From positions 124,001-188,000 of the forward strand of contig CBDFHE010000017.1 of NCBI GenBank assembly GCA_965247455.1: DNA of 64,000 nucleotides. Direction: 5' to 3'. Each line of letters opens with the position of its first letter. Position 1 is the first letter of the stretch. Shown in pieces: positions 7,280 to 16,776 of this stretch. The position numbers and the translations under genes are program-made. The DNA comes from JACZYA01 sp965247455 (GTDB lineage: Bacteria > Acidobacteriota > Terriglobia > Acidiferrales > 2-02-FULL-67-57). The notes under the pieces are model-generated. The model saw only the letters and a program-made list of their open reading frames with translations. It searched no databases and was not told the DNA's origin.

Positions 7280-8951
7280 CCGGGATTTCCGTTTTGCCTG
7301 CCCCTGATGGCACGTTTATACACCCGATCGCCGCCGATCGCACAAAAACTTCGATCGTCGCACAATCGCTCAGCTTCAAAGGCCTTCATCTGAGCCCGCG
7401 CCGACGTGCGACCGACTGGAACCCCTGCTTTTCGGGCATTTCTCAGACACCGCTCCACACGTGTGCCCCGTGTCATCGCCGGGCGGGCTTCGTTGCACTT
7501 CAGGCCGCGCGTCAGCCTGCCGGCACGGGTAGCGCCCAGATCCTCCGCAGCATGTCGCCGAACAGCCGCCGCGTGAGATGCCCTTCCGCCAGCAGAAGCC
7601 AGTAGTACCGCGCATGCTTCACCAGCCGGCCCCCAGTTTTCACCAGTCGCTGCTGGAGACTCGTGAGCGACCAGCGCTTGACCCGCAGCGGAAGGACCAG
7701 TCTGCGCCACAAGTTGCCCAGATTGTAGGCCAGGACGCTCAGTTGCAGGCGCACCTCGTTCGCCCGGAAACGATGGCACGACAGCCGCGTCCAGTGGGTG
7801 GCCTGCTTGCCTTCCTTGATCCATTGCTCCGCCGTACCGCGCTTGTTGTAAAACCGCACGACCGAGCGGCTCGGGAGGGCCATGTTGGTCACGATGAAGC
7901 CGACGCGAGGGAACAGCTCACCTTGGTGGTGCTCTCCACCTTGGCGACGATCCGTCTGGGCGTGGTCCAGCTCTTGGCCTGATAGCGGAAACTCTGGTAG
8001 CGCACCAAGGGCTTGCAGCTCGGCCGTCCCGGCGGACGAAAGAGGATGTCTTCGATTTCCAGCTCCAAGCTCTTGTTCGCCGGCATGCGAATGGCATAGT
8101 CCACGTCGCGCTGCTCGAGCGCGTCGTAGATCTCGGGCTTCGCGAACGCGGCGTCTGCGCGGAACGCTACGCGCTTGCCCTCCACCTGCTGCCGGTCAAT
8201 CTCCGGTACGAGCAGGTCGTCCCAGTCGTCGGCGCTATGCACGTTGCCTGGCCGCAGCGTGGCGGCGAGGCAGTCCCCATGCTCGGTGAACAGAAACAGC
8301 GGGTGGTAGCAGACGGACTCGAAGTGCCCGTTATAGGCGCTCCCTTCCTGCGCCCCATGCACCGGGCTCTCGCTCGAATCCATGTCGAGCACGATCCGGT
8401 CGGCGCGCGTCGCCATCTCGGCCTGTGCAAGCACCTCCCGGTTCACGGCCCTCAACCCGACGAGATTCTCCTCGTGGGTCAGCAGCTCTGTCTCGAACCA
8501 ATGCAGCGTCGATGTCAGCGCCGCACCCCGGTCCCAGCGCTTTGGCGACCCGATGAGACGAAATGTTGGGTCTGCCGACACGCGCCCCGCGTCGTTGAGA
8601 TCTTCGTAGCCCGCGAGGCGACTGTAGACCGACTGCCGCAGGAGATCCACCACGCTGAACTGGGTGTTCATCCCCTGTCGGGAATCGCTCAGGTGCTCGG
8701 CAATGAGTGTCTCCAGCCCCAGACGTTCATCCAACTCGCGCACCAGAATGAGGCCAGCGTCAGAAGTGACGCGCGATCCCTGGAACGCGACTTTCAAGAA
8801 GCCGTTGAACGCGAACTGGAATGGCTCGTGTTGTAATTCACCCACCGGGTGTCACCCTCCGTAGTGTGGTTCCTTACGTCGGAGCCCCAAAACTCAAGGC
8901 GCAGCGACTGGCCCTGGCGATACGGTACCACAGCCAAATCGGAAATCCGGG
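7280..8951 (-). mobile_element. IS1380-family insertion sequence, copy 1
   Basis: A 1672-bp element, a normal length for the family. The ends are imperfect inverted repeats: CCGGGATTTCCGTTTTGCCTG at the left and, reading inward on the other strand, CCCGGATTTCCGATTTGGCTG at the right (18 of 21 match). Both sides are flanked by ATAAG (7275-7279 and 8952-8956), a 5-bp target duplication. The single transposase gene is frameshifted. The end region is nearly identical to the copy starting at 63408. It is inserted in the loop of a family A hairpin repeat. Confidence 0.9.
7512..8845 (-). pseudogene. IS1380-family transposase, frameshifted
   Basis: Begins with GTG at 8845 (MGELQHEPFQFAFNG) and reads an IS4/IS1380-type DDE transposase: SDAGLILVRELDERLG, VLDMDSSESPVHG (a catalytic Asp region) and AFRADAAFAKPEIYDALE. 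The first frame ends at 7889 just after VESTTKVSCS. The C-terminal third continues in another frame from about 7930 (FIVTNMALPSRSVVRFYNKRGTAEQWIKEG, including the RGTAEQWIKEGK region with the last catalytic Glu) down to 7512. A gain of two bases, or loss of one, in the codons after Lys-Val-Glu restores the expected reading. The element is probably inactive unless it is complemented or rescued by ribosomal frameshifting, or the indel is a sequence error. Confidence 0.85.
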
Positions 8952-9023
8952 ATAAGACGAGATTCTTCGCCTGCCTACCCTGCCTACCGCAGGCAGGCGC
9001 AGGCAGGCTCCGCTCAGAATGAC
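8952..9023. repeat. Right half of a family A hairpin split by the IS
   Basis: The sequence right of the IS (ATAAGACGAGATTCTTCGCC ... CTCAGAATGAC) pairs with the sequence left of it (GACGAAGAATCCCGCC at 7245-7260). Joined without the IS and one target copy, they form a family A hairpin. It contains nested CCTGCCTACC/GCAGGCAGG palindromes. Confidence 0.7.
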
Positions 9024-9048
9024 TAGGGTAAGAGTTTTCCGCACCCGG

Positions 9049-9816
9049 CTAGAGTTGGCGGAGGTAGGTAGCCGCGCGGGGCAGCACGTCGAACGGATCC
9101 TGCTTCCCTTCATATTCCATTGAAAGGAATCCGCGGTAGCGGGCGCGCTTGAGAATCTTCAGGATTTTCGGATAGTCCAGGGTTCGCTCCGAGCCATCGG
9201 CGGCAATGTCGTAAAGCTTGGCGTGCACGTGGACAGCGTAGGAGACTGTGCGCTCGATCGACGGCAGCCCGTCAATATAGTTGCCGGTATCGAGGTTGAG
9301 CCGCAGCCAGTCGGACCCAACCTGCTCGAAGATGCGCAGGGCGTCTTCGCCCACGCGCACGAACCCGCCGTGGTTGTGGTTTTCGAGCGCCAGCCGCACA
9401 CCCGCCTGCTCCGCATGAACGCACGCCTGCTTCAAACACGCGATCATCTCTGCCCACAACGCCTCATCATTCTGCCGCGCAGGCCAACCGGCGAAGATGC
9501 GCAGCACGGACGCGCCCAACTCCCGCGCCATCTCCAGCCCTCGCCGCACGTAGTCCAACTGCGCCGCGCGCTCGGGTGCCGTCGCCAACCCGAAGTTGTT
9601 CATGATGGTCAGACTGGAAAGAATCAATCCCCGCTGCGCCCCCCGCTGTCGCAACTCCCGCAGGAAGGCCGGTTCGGTGGAGGGAAGGTGCTGGTCTTCG
9701 ATTTCGATCCCGTCCAGCGCCAGCACCTCGGCACACAGATCGACCCAGGAAAACAGGTCGAGCTTCTTCTGCTGAAAGGCCGCGTTGTAGGACTGGGAAC
9801 TACAGCCGAGTTTCAT
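9049..9816 (-). CDS. Sugar phosphate isomerase/epimerase-like TIM-barrel protein
   Basis: A 255-residue protein of the xylose-isomerase-like TIM-barrel superfamily (AP endonuclease 2 fold). Barrel landmarks are DGIEIEDQHLPS, a Glu in LALENHNHGGF, the Asp in LNLDTGNYIDG, HVHAKLYDI near the metal site and a final Glu in GFLSMEYEGKQDP; these would form a divalent metal site. Such proteins interconvert sugars or inositol derivatives, but the substrate cannot be read from sequence. It is divergent from the ABC sugar importer genes that start at 9981, with a shared 164-base spacer, so a role in metabolising the imported sugar is a fair guess. Confidence 0.8.
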   Translation of the reverse strand: MKLGCSSQSYNAAFQQKKLDLFSWVDLCAEVLALDGIEIEDQHLPSTEPAFLRELRQRGAQRGLILSSLTIMNNFGLATAPERAAQLDYVRRGLEMARELGASVLRIFAGWPARQNDEALWAEMIACLKQACVHAEQAGVRLALENHNHGGFVRVGEDALRIFEQVGSDWLRLNLDTGNYIDGLPSIERTVSYAVHVHAKLYDIAADGSERTLDYPKILKILKRARYRGFLSMEYEGKQDPFDVLPRAATYLRQL

Positions 9817-9980
9817 CGCGCTGTTTCTTCTCCATTCGGACCTTCCCCTCGACCATGCTTAGGGCGACACGCATTGTAGTCCAGCCACGGGCAGATTACC
9901 GGTGCCTTTTCTTCCGGCTGTGGATACGCTTGACATCAAGCGGCCAGCCATTGAGTATCTAGCCGCGAGCGAGACGTCTC

Positions 9981-11261
9981 ATGAAACGGAGCGGGGTTCC
10001 ATTTGCTATCCCGGTTTTCTTCGCGCTGTTGTTAGCCGGGCTTCTGCCCCTGGGCGGATGTCAGAACCGGCAAGCCACGGCGGAGCTGACGATTGCGGTC
10101 AACGCCGGGGTGGAAGGCGACGCGCTCAAAGCGGCGGCAGCCGACTACCAGGAGCGCTTCGGGGTTCGCATGCACGTGGTCGAGCTGCCCTACGCCAACC
10201 TGTTTGAAAAGCAATTAGTAGATTTGGTCAGCGCCACCGGCGCCTATGACGTGATCATGCTGGACGACCCCTGGTTCCCGCGCTACGTGCAAGGTGATCG
10301 GCTGACCCCGCTCGAGCCCCTGTTCGAGCAGCGCGGTCTGCCCGGCCCCGACAGTGACTTCCTCCCTGCCTGCCTGGCGGTCTGTCGGCATCCCTACCGC
10401 ACCGGTGCGCTCTTTGCCCTGCCCTACGTCGGCAATTCCCAGCTCTTCTTCTACCGCCGGGACCTGTTCGACAAATATGGACTCAAAGCGCCGGCCACTT
10501 GGTCGGAGGTGCTCCGCGCCGCCCGCGTCATCTCGGAGGGCGAAGCGGGGATGTACGGCTACGTGATGCGCGCAGCGCAGGGTAATGCGGTGGTGGCCGA
10601 CTTCATGCCGCTGCTGTGGGCCTTCGGCGCGGAAATGTTCGACGCCGACGACAAGCCCGCTGTCAATTCCCCCCAGGGCGTTGCCGCTTTGGAATTCATG
10701 CTCGAGCTGGGACGATTCACACCGCCCGGCTACGCCAGCTTCAACGCCGACGAGGTGAATGCGCACCTGCTGCAAGGCACGGCAGTCATGTCGATCAACT
10801 GGCCGGCATGGGTCCCGGCCGTGGACGATCCCTCAAAGTCCCGCGTGGTCGGCAAGATCGCCTTCGCGCCCATCCCCGGCGAGAAAAACTCCGGCGTGGC
10901 CGAAATCGGAAACTGGCTGCTGGCCATTCCCCGCGGCTCGCGCAACCCCGAGCGCGCGTTTGATTTCCTCCTGTGGGCGACCAGCGCCGAGCAGATGAAG
11001 ATTTCCGCCTTGCGTGGCAACCCACCCACGCGGCTGAGCGTTTTCCAGGACCCCGATCTGCTGGAGCAATACCGCTCCTATCCGGTGCAGCTACAATCGT
11101 TGCGGAGCTCGCGCCCGCGCCCGCGCACGCCGCGCTGGAACGAAGTCGAAAATGCCTTTGGCGTCTATCTCTCCAAAGCCAACGCCGGGGAGCTCAGCGC
11201 CGCCGAAGCCATGCAGCGCGCCAACGCCGAGATTGCCAAAATCGTGAAGCGCCAACCCTAG
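9981..11261 (+). CDS. ABC sugar importer, substrate-binding lipoprotein
   Basis: A 426-residue extracellular solute-binding protein, family 1. It begins with a lipoprotein signal peptide (VFFALLLAGLLPLGGCQ; lipidated Cys at about residue 28), then a two-lobed binding fold (LTIAVNAGVEGDALKAAA, YDVIMLDDPWFPRYVQ, LPYVGNSQLFFYRRDLF, GTAVMSINWPAWVP). In the family it captures a mono- or oligosaccharide in the periplasm and delivers it to the membrane permeases. The first permease gene starts on the base after its stop codon, so translation is probably coupled. It is the first gene of a four-gene importer operon. The sugar is not identifiable. Confidence 0.92.
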   Translation: MKRSGVPFAIPVFFALLLAGLLPLGGCQNRQATAELTIAVNAGVEGDALKAAAADYQERFGVRMHVVELPYANLFEKQLVDLVSATGAYDVIMLDDPWFPRYVQGDRLTPLEPLFEQRGLPGPDSDFLPACLAVCRHPYRTGALFALPYVGNSQLFFYRRDLFDKYGLKAPATWSEVLRAARVISEGEAGMYGYVMRAAQGNAVVADFMPLLWAFGAEMFDADDKPAVNSPQGVAALEFMLELGRFTPPGYASFNADEVNAHLLQGTAVMSINWPAWVPAVDDPSKSRVVGKIAFAPIPGEKNSGVAEIGNWLLAIPRGSRNPERAFDFLLWATSAEQMKISALRGNPPTRLSVFQDPDLLEQYRSYPVQLQSLRSSRPRPRTPRWNEVENAFGVYLSKANAGELSAAEAMQRANAEIAKIVKRQP

Positions 11262-12173
11262 GTGGCCAACCAAACCCACAGCGCGATTGGGTTGCCGTCC
11301 GCCCCCCGCCCCCACGACCGCCACCTTGCCGGGCTGATGCTGGCGCCGGCAGTGCTGGTGTTGGTTGGCCTTTCTCTCTACCCCCTGATTTTCCTGCTGC
11401 GCGTCAGCCTGACTACCACCGAGGGCGCGTGGACGCTCGCCCATTTTTCCCGCCTCTTCCAGGACCGCTTCTTCGGCGTTGCGCTGCTGCAAACCTTCGC
11501 CTACACCGGGGCGGCCCTGGCGCTCGAATTTGGCCTGGGTCTCGCGCTCGCTTTACTGTTGAACCGGCAACTGGCCTTCCGCCGGATTTTCCGCGCCACC
11601 TTGCTGCTGCCCATGCTGCTGCCGCCGGTAGTGGTGGCCGTCATCTGGCGCCTGATCTACAACCCTAACTTCGGGCTCCTGAACGCCTCCCTCGCTGCCC
11701 TGGGCGTAGATACTTCCAATTGGCTGTGGATTGCGGGCCAGCAGTCGGCGCTGCTCTCCGTCATCCTGGTGGATGTGTGGGAGTGGACGCCCTTTATGTT
11801 CCTGCTGCTGCTGGCGGGTTTGCAGTCGCTGCCGGTGGAACCCTACGAAGCCGCCAAGATTGACGGCGCCTCGGCCTGGCAAACCTTTCGCGACGTTACC
11901 TGGCCGTTGCTGAAGCCCACCATCCTGGTCGCAGTTGTGTTGCGCATCCTGGACTTGCTGCGCGTCTTCGACCAGATTTTCATTCTCACGCAAGGCGGGC
12001 CGGGCTTCGCCACCGAAACCGCTAGCCTCTACATCTATCGCAACGCTTTTCGCTTTTTTAACTTTGGCTACGCCGCCGCGCTGTCATTGGTGCTGCTGGC
12101 GCTGACCACGGCCATCAGCCTGTGGCTGGTGCGCTTGCTGCGCGGCCGCGCGCTGGCCCCCGGAACGGAGTGA
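11262..12173 (+). CDS. ABC sugar importer, permease 1 (MalF/UgpA type)
   Basis: A 303-residue inner-membrane protein with about six hydrophobic segments, from LMLAPAVLVLVGLSLYPLIF near residue 27. The conserved cytoplasmic EAA loop, which docks on the ATPase, is EPYEAAKIDGASAWQTF near residue 197, with the family Gly four residues after Ala-Ala. It begins with GTG directly after the binding-protein stop codon. It pairs with the next permease to form the channel. MalF-like proteins of about 290-310 residues are usual for this importer class. Confidence 0.92.
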   Translation: MANQTHSAIGLPSAPRPHDRHLAGLMLAPAVLVLVGLSLYPLIFLLRVSLTTTEGAWTLAHFSRLFQDRFFGVALLQTFAYTGAALALEFGLGLALALLLNRQLAFRRIFRATLLLPMLLPPVVVAVIWRLIYNPNFGLLNASLAALGVDTSNWLWIAGQQSALLSVILVDVWEWTPFMFLLLLAGLQSLPVEPYEAAKIDGASAWQTFRDVTWPLLKPTILVAVVLRILDLLRVFDQIFILTQGGPGFATETASLYIYRNAFRFFNFGYAAALSLVLLALTTAISLWLVRLLRGRALAPGTE

Positions 12174-12186
12174 ACAGGCTGCTGCC

Positions 12187-13011
12187 ATGAAGAAGAACCT
12201 CTGGGCCTACCTGGTCCTGCTGGTCGCCCTGGGCGTGACGCTCGCGCCCCTCTACTGGCTCCTGACCATCAGCTTGAAGACGGTGGTGGAGCAGTTCGCC
12301 CGGCCGCCGGTCTGGTTCGGTTTTCGGGTGACGCTGGAACACTACTACGACATTTTCTTCCTCCGGCCCTTCGGCACCTACTTGTGGAACAGCGTGCTGG
12401 TGGCCACCGGCGCCACGCTGCTGTCTTTGACGCTGGGTGTGAGTGCCGCCTACGCCCTGGCCCGCCTGCCGATGAACAGAAACCTGAACCGGCATCTCTC
12501 TTTCTGGATTCTCTCCACCCGCATGGTGCCCCCTATCGTTACCATCCTGCCGCTCTTCCTGCTGCTGCGTGACTTCGGCTTGCTGAACTCGCGGCTGGGC
12601 CTCATCATCGTTTACACCGGATTCAATCTGCCCTTTGTGGTCTGGATGATGCGCGGTTTCTTTGAAGACCTCCCGCGCGAGCTGGAAGAGGCCGCCTGGA
12701 TGGACGGCAGTTCGCGCCTGCGCGCGCTGGTGGAGATCGTGCTGCCGCTGGTGGCTCCGGGCCTGGCGGCCACCGCCGTCTTCTGCCTGCTGATTGCCTG
12801 GAACGAATTCCTCTTCGCCCTCATCTTGACGCAGACCGACGCCGCCATGACGCTTCCGGTGGGCATCGCCGGGCGGGTGACGCAATATGAAATCAAGTGG
12901 GGCGCGATGAGCGCCGCCGGAGTGGTGGCGATTGTCCCGGTGTTTCTGTTTGCGCTGGCGGTGCAGCGCTATCTGGTGCGAGGCTTGTCGCTGGGTGCGG
13001 TAAAGGGATAA
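12187..13011 (+). CDS. ABC sugar importer, permease 2 (MalG/UgpE type)
   Basis: A 274-residue membrane protein with six predicted segments, from LWAYLVLLVALGVTLAPLYW at the N terminus. The EAA loop ELEEAAWMDGSSRLRAL near residue 167 marks it as the second half of the translocation channel. It lies 13 bases after permease 1 and 10 bases before the ATPase gene, in one operon. Its size and N-terminal topology match MalG-like partners. Confidence 0.92.
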   Translation: MKKNLWAYLVLLVALGVTLAPLYWLLTISLKTVVEQFARPPVWFGFRVTLEHYYDIFFLRPFGTYLWNSVLVATGATLLSLTLGVSAAYALARLPMNRNLNRHLSFWILSTRMVPPIVTILPLFLLLRDFGLLNSRLGLIIVYTGFNLPFVVWMMRGFFEDLPRELEEAAWMDGSSRLRALVEIVLPLVAPGLAATAVFCLLIAWNEFLFALILTQTDAAMTLPVGIAGRVTQYEIKWGAMSAAGVVAIVPVFLFALAVQRYLVRGLSLGAVKG

Positions 13012-13021
13012 AAATCCTCCG

Positions 13022-14095
13022 ATGGACATCTGCTTTGAACAGGTGAGCAAGAACTACGGTTCGGTGGTGGCGGTGGAGAACCTCACCCTGCGCATCCACG
13101 CCGGGGAGTTTCTTGTTCTGCTGGGCCCGACCGGCTGCGGCAAGACCACCATCCTGCGGCTGCTGGCGGGGCTGGAGACCGTGACCGGCGGAGAGATTTT
13201 CCTGGGCGAGCGGCCCATCACTCATCTGAAGCCCCGCCAGCGCGACTTCGCCATGGTCTTTCAGAGCTACGCCCTCTACCCCCACATGACCGTGGCCCAG
13301 AACCTCGCCTACCCGCTGCGGGTGCGCAAGACGCCGGCAGTGGAGCAAGCCACGCGCGTCAAGCAAGTAGCCGAGCAACTGGAGCTCGGCGACCTGCTCC
13401 AGCGCATGCCGCGCCAGCTCTCGGGCGGGCAACGCCAGCGGGTGGCGCTGGGGCGGGCCATCATCCGCAACCCCAATGCGTTTTTGCTCGACGAACCGCT
13501 CTCCAACATCGACGCCAAGCTGCGCCTGCAAATGCGGATGGACTTGAAGCATCTCCAGCACACCCTGAGCGCCACCACCGTGTACGTCACCCACGACCAG
13601 GCCGAAGCCATGACCCTGGCCCATCGCGTGGCGGTCTTCCGCGCCGGCGTGCTGCAACAGGTGGACGAGCCCATGACGATTTACCACCAACCGGCGAATC
13701 AGTTTGTGGCGGGTTTCGTGGGCAGCCCGCCCATGAATTTCCTGGCGGGAGCGGTCGATGCGTCCACCGGGGCATTTGTGTGCGGGGAGCTGCGCGTGCC
13801 GTTGCCGGCGCCGCTGCGCGAGGCAGCACAGGGTGGCGCTAAAATCACGCTGGGCATCCGGTCGGAGCACGTCAAGCTTTCGCACCAGTCCCAACCGGGA
13901 TGGCAGGCCGGGCGCGTCTTCGTTTCGGAATCGACCGGAAGTGAAACCTTGGTCAGCTTCCAGTGCGGAGGCCAGCGCTTGACCGCGCGCGTGGCGGGCA
14001 GCGAGCGCTTTGATTTCGATGCGGTGGTGTGGTTTTCCCTGGATAGCACGCAACTCCACTTGTTCGAGAGTGCGACCGGTCGCTCGCTGCGTTGA
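13022..14095 (+). CDS. ABC sugar importer, ATP-binding protein (MalK/UgpC type)
   Basis: A 357-residue ATPase that powers the importer from the cytoplasmic side. Walker A is GPTGCGKTT (about residues 37-45), the Q-loop FQSYALYPHM, the ABC signature LSGGQRQRVALGRA, Walker B FLLDEPLSNID and the switch His in VTHDQAEAM. After residue 240 comes the OB-type regulatory domain typical of MalK/UgpC (LGIRSEHVKLS). Such ATPases often serve several importers. The stop overlaps the furthest-upstream possible start of the next gene. Confidence 0.93.
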   Translation: MDICFEQVSKNYGSVVAVENLTLRIHAGEFLVLLGPTGCGKTTILRLLAGLETVTGGEIFLGERPITHLKPRQRDFAMVFQSYALYPHMTVAQNLAYPLRVRKTPAVEQATRVKQVAEQLELGDLLQRMPRQLSGGQRQRVALGRAIIRNPNAFLLDEPLSNIDAKLRLQMRMDLKHLQHTLSATTVYVTHDQAEAMTLAHRVAVFRAGVLQQVDEPMTIYHQPANQFVAGFVGSPPMNFLAGAVDASTGAFVCGELRVPLPAPLREAAQGGAKITLGIRSEHVKLSHQSQPGWQAGRVFVSESTGSETLVSFQCGGQRLTARVAGSERFDFDAVVWFSLDSTQLHLFESATGRSLR

Positions 14096-14106
14096 GGAAA
14101 GCATCC

Positions 14107-15216
14107 ATGCATCCCGTAGCAGCCCAGACCCGTCTAAGAGAGGAAGGGGAGGGGTGGGAGACAAAGTTGAATTCTCACCGTCGCTCTGCGAGCGGCTGGG
14201 CGCTTTCGGTCTGGCTGGCCTGCCTGGCGCTTAGTGCTGCCCCGCTCCCCGGGGCCGCGCACGCAGCGCAAAAACCTGCGTCCGCGCCGCGTCTACTCCC
14301 CGCGAAACAGGGCCGGGGAATTGTCAAGGCTGCCTGGAAGCATCGGGAGCGCGTGCGCCGTCGGCCCGACTGCTCCCATCTTGTCCACCAGATTTACAGG
14401 CTGGCGGGCCTCGCCTACCCGTATGCCACTTCCTTCCATCTCTACGCCGGAACAGAACATTTCGTGCGCATCAAGAAACCGCAGCCGGGCGACCTAGTTG
14501 TCTGGCGCGGTCACGTCGGCATCGTGGTGAACCCCGGAGAGCACTCCTTTTACAGTTCGCTGAATTCCGGCCTGCGCGTGACCTCCTACGATTCGCGCTA
14601 CTGGCGGCGACGCGGGCCCGCCCGCTTCTATCGCTATGCGCCGGGAGGCGCCGACCGCCTGCTAGTGGCCACGGCAACATCGCCCGCAGCGAAGACGGCC
14701 GCTGCTCGCCCGGCTTTTGAGATTCCTTCCAACATCCTGGTCGTGGCGGCCGCGGCGCAGCCGACGCGGGAGGAAGTCGCTGAAGCCATTTCTGAGCTGA
14801 CCAACGCCGCCGGGCACATCTTGCGCCGCGACGACATCCTGCACCCAGCGCAGCCGGTGGTCATCTTTGATGAGATCCAAGTCCGCCGCGTGAAAGCCAA
14901 CGGCAAGAAGGGGCGCGGGCAGGCGCGGGTGCAGGTGGTCTCCCGCGTGACCATCGCAAAGGGGAAGATCAAGCGCAAGCGCCGCAGCGAAAAGCGCCGC
15001 TGGGAATTGCGCCGCACCGAGTCCGGCTGGCTCGCCTTCACGCCGCAGGAGCGCATCTATGTGCCGCGCGCGGTGGCTGTGCGGGTGCTGGCCGAACAGC
15101 TTGAAGCCCTCACGCGCAATGATTTTCCCGCTTCCGACCCGGCGGCGCTTACTCGCCAGCAGGCTCAACTGGCCCAGTTGGCACGCCTCCTGAACGCCCT
15201 GCTCGAGAAAAAATAA
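14107..15216 (+). CDS. Secreted NlpC/P60-family protein, probable cell-wall peptidase
   Basis: An exported cysteine peptidase-like protein of about 370 residues. A signal peptide (ALSVWLACLALSAAPLPGAAHA) precedes an NlpC/P60 domain: the nucleophile Cys is in RRPDCSHLVHQIY and the catalytic His is in WRGHVGIVVNP, with PGDLVVW just before it. Members cut peptide links in peptidoglycan. The C-terminal half (from about residue 200) is basic and low in recognisable motifs. The start is uncertain: ATG 14107 is used here, but TTG 14167 puts the signal peptide directly at the N terminus and is preceded by a purine-rich stretch. The 60 bases between the two look like part of a dispersed repeat. Confidence 0.75.
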   Translation: MHPVAAQTRLREEGEGWETKLNSHRRSASGWALSVWLACLALSAAPLPGAAHAAQKPASAPRLLPAKQGRGIVKAAWKHRERVRRRPDCSHLVHQIYRLAGLAYPYATSFHLYAGTEHFVRIKKPQPGDLVVWRGHVGIVVNPGEHSFYSSLNSGLRVTSYDSRYWRRRGPARFYRYAPGGADRLLVATATSPAAKTAAARPAFEIPSNILVVAAAAQPTREEVAEAISELTNAAGHILRRDDILHPAQPVVIFDEIQVRRVKANGKKGRGQARVQVVSRVTIAKGKIKRKRRSEKRRWELRRTESGWLAFTPQERIYVPRAVAVRVLAEQLEALTRNDFPASDPAALTRQQAQLAQLARLLNALLEKK

Positions 15217-15409
15217 GTAGTCCTCGACGACACTCGTTCAGCTCCCACCCGCCCCAGACCCAACTCGCCCGCAAGGGCTACCGCTCCAGCGTTGACTTTG
15301 GGAGCGGTAGCTACCAAACTTACACGTTATTGCCAGCCGGTTGGGGTGCAGGCGAAATTTCCCGTACTTCGTTTCGCCCGCGAAGGCCGGCCGGGAACCG
15401 CCTGAGACG

Positions 15410-16741
15410 ATGAGCCTGTCGCGTACGGAAGCCGAACTCCGAAACTCCCTCACCGTCCGCCTGGCGCAGGCCCGCGCCCGCACCGATGAATTGTTCCAAC
15501 TGGTGCGCCCCGAGGCCCTCTACGACCACCCGATCCCGGACTGGCATCAAGTCATTTTCTACCTGGGCCACTTCGAAGCCTTTGAATGGAACCTCGTCTG
15601 TCGGGACGCCCTCGACCTCGAACCCTTCAACCCGAAACTGGATGAACTGTTCCGGTTCGGCGTGCTTCCCTCCACCGACAAACCGAAAGTCTATTCACCC
15701 TCGGAGTGGCCGAGCGTGGAAGAAATCCAGCGCTACAACCGGCAGGCGCGCGAAAAAGTGGACGAGTGCCTGCGGACGGTTTCCCTCCGCCAGCCTCCGC
15801 ATCCTTACCTTCAAGACGGCCACGTCTTTCACTTCGTCATCGAGCACCGATGGATGCACGTCGAAACCATGGCCTACGTGCTGCACGCGCTCCCCTACGA
15901 CAGGAAAGTGCCGCAACCGTCTCCGCTGGAGGTAAAAACGCCGCCGGTGGAGCGCCGCCTGATCGAGATTCCCGCCGGCACGGCCACGCTCGGCCTCAAG
16001 CGAGCGGACCCCACCGCCCTCGGCTGGGACAACGAGTACGAATCGCACACGGTCGAAGTCCCGGCCTTTGCAATTGAATCCCACAACGTCACCAACGGCG
16101 ACTACCTGGAATTTGTGCGGGCGGGCGGTTACCAGCAGCGGTCGCTCTGGAGCGAGGACGACTGGGCCTGGCGGAACGCCCGAGGGATCGAGCAACCCCC
16201 GTTTTGGACGCGGCGCGGCGACCAGTGGCGCTGCCGCGCCCAGTTTGAGGAAATTCCCCTGCCGCTTTCCTGGCCGGTCTACGTGAGCCACGCGGAAGCC
16301 TCGGCTTATGCACGCTGGGCGGGCAAAGCGCTGCCCACCGAGGCGCAGTTCCACTGGGCGGCCTACGGCACGCCGGACGTCTGCGAGCGCGCCTATCCCT
16401 GGGGAAACGAAGCGCCGGCGGTGCAGCACGGGAACTTTGATTGCCAGCGCTGGGACCCGGCGCCGGTGGGCGCTCATCCCGCCGGCACCAGCGCGTTCGG
16501 CGTCACCGACCTGGTGGGTAACGGGTGGGAGTGGACCTCTACCGCCTTCTACGCCTTTCCGGGTTTCGAGCCGCTTCCGTTCTATCCCACCTTTTCCGCC
16601 AATTTTTTCGACGGCAAGCACTACGTAGTGAAGGGCGGCTCGGCGCGCACGGCAGCCTGCCTGCTGCGGCGGAGTTTTCGGAACTGGTTTCAGCCGCACT
16701 TCCCGTACATCTACGCCACTTTCCGCTGCGTGGAGAATTGA
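15410..16741 (+). CDS. EgtB-like iron-dependent sulfoxide synthase family protein
   Basis: A 443-residue protein with an N-terminal DinB-like four-helix domain and a C-terminal formylglycine-generating-enzyme-like domain (from about residue 190: IEIPAGTATLGL ... GNGWEWTSTAFY ... VVKGGSARTA). Iron ligands expected in EgtB are visible as YLGHFEAFEW and EHRWMHVETM (His-x3-His-x-Glu). EgtB joins cysteine or glutamylcysteine to a histidine betaine in ergothioneine synthesis; relatives make ovothiol or selenoneine. No EgtD methyltransferase, SenB or other partner is adjacent, so the exact product is open. ATG 15410 is preferred over an in-frame upstream extension that looks like repeat sequence. 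Confidence 0.82.
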   Translation: MSLSRTEAELRNSLTVRLAQARARTDELFQLVRPEALYDHPIPDWHQVIFYLGHFEAFEWNLVCRDALDLEPFNPKLDELFRFGVLPSTDKPKVYSPSEWPSVEEIQRYNRQAREKVDECLRTVSLRQPPHPYLQDGHVFHFVIEHRWMHVETMAYVLHALPYDRKVPQPSPLEVKTPPVERRLIEIPAGTATLGLKRADPTALGWDNEYESHTVEVPAFAIESHNVTNGDYLEFVRAGGYQQRSLWSEDDWAWRNARGIEQPPFWTRRGDQWRCRAQFEEIPLPLSWPVYVSHAEASAYARWAGKALPTEAQFHWAAYGTPDVCERAYPWGNEAPAVQHGNFDCQRWDPAPVGAHPAGTSAFGVTDLVGNGWEWTSTAFYAFPGFEPLPFYPTFSANFFDGKHYVVKGGSARTAACLLRRSFRNWFQPHFPYIYATFRCVEN

Positions 16742-16776
16742 CGCGGCCCTCGCGCCAGGGACCGAAGCCGTCCGAC

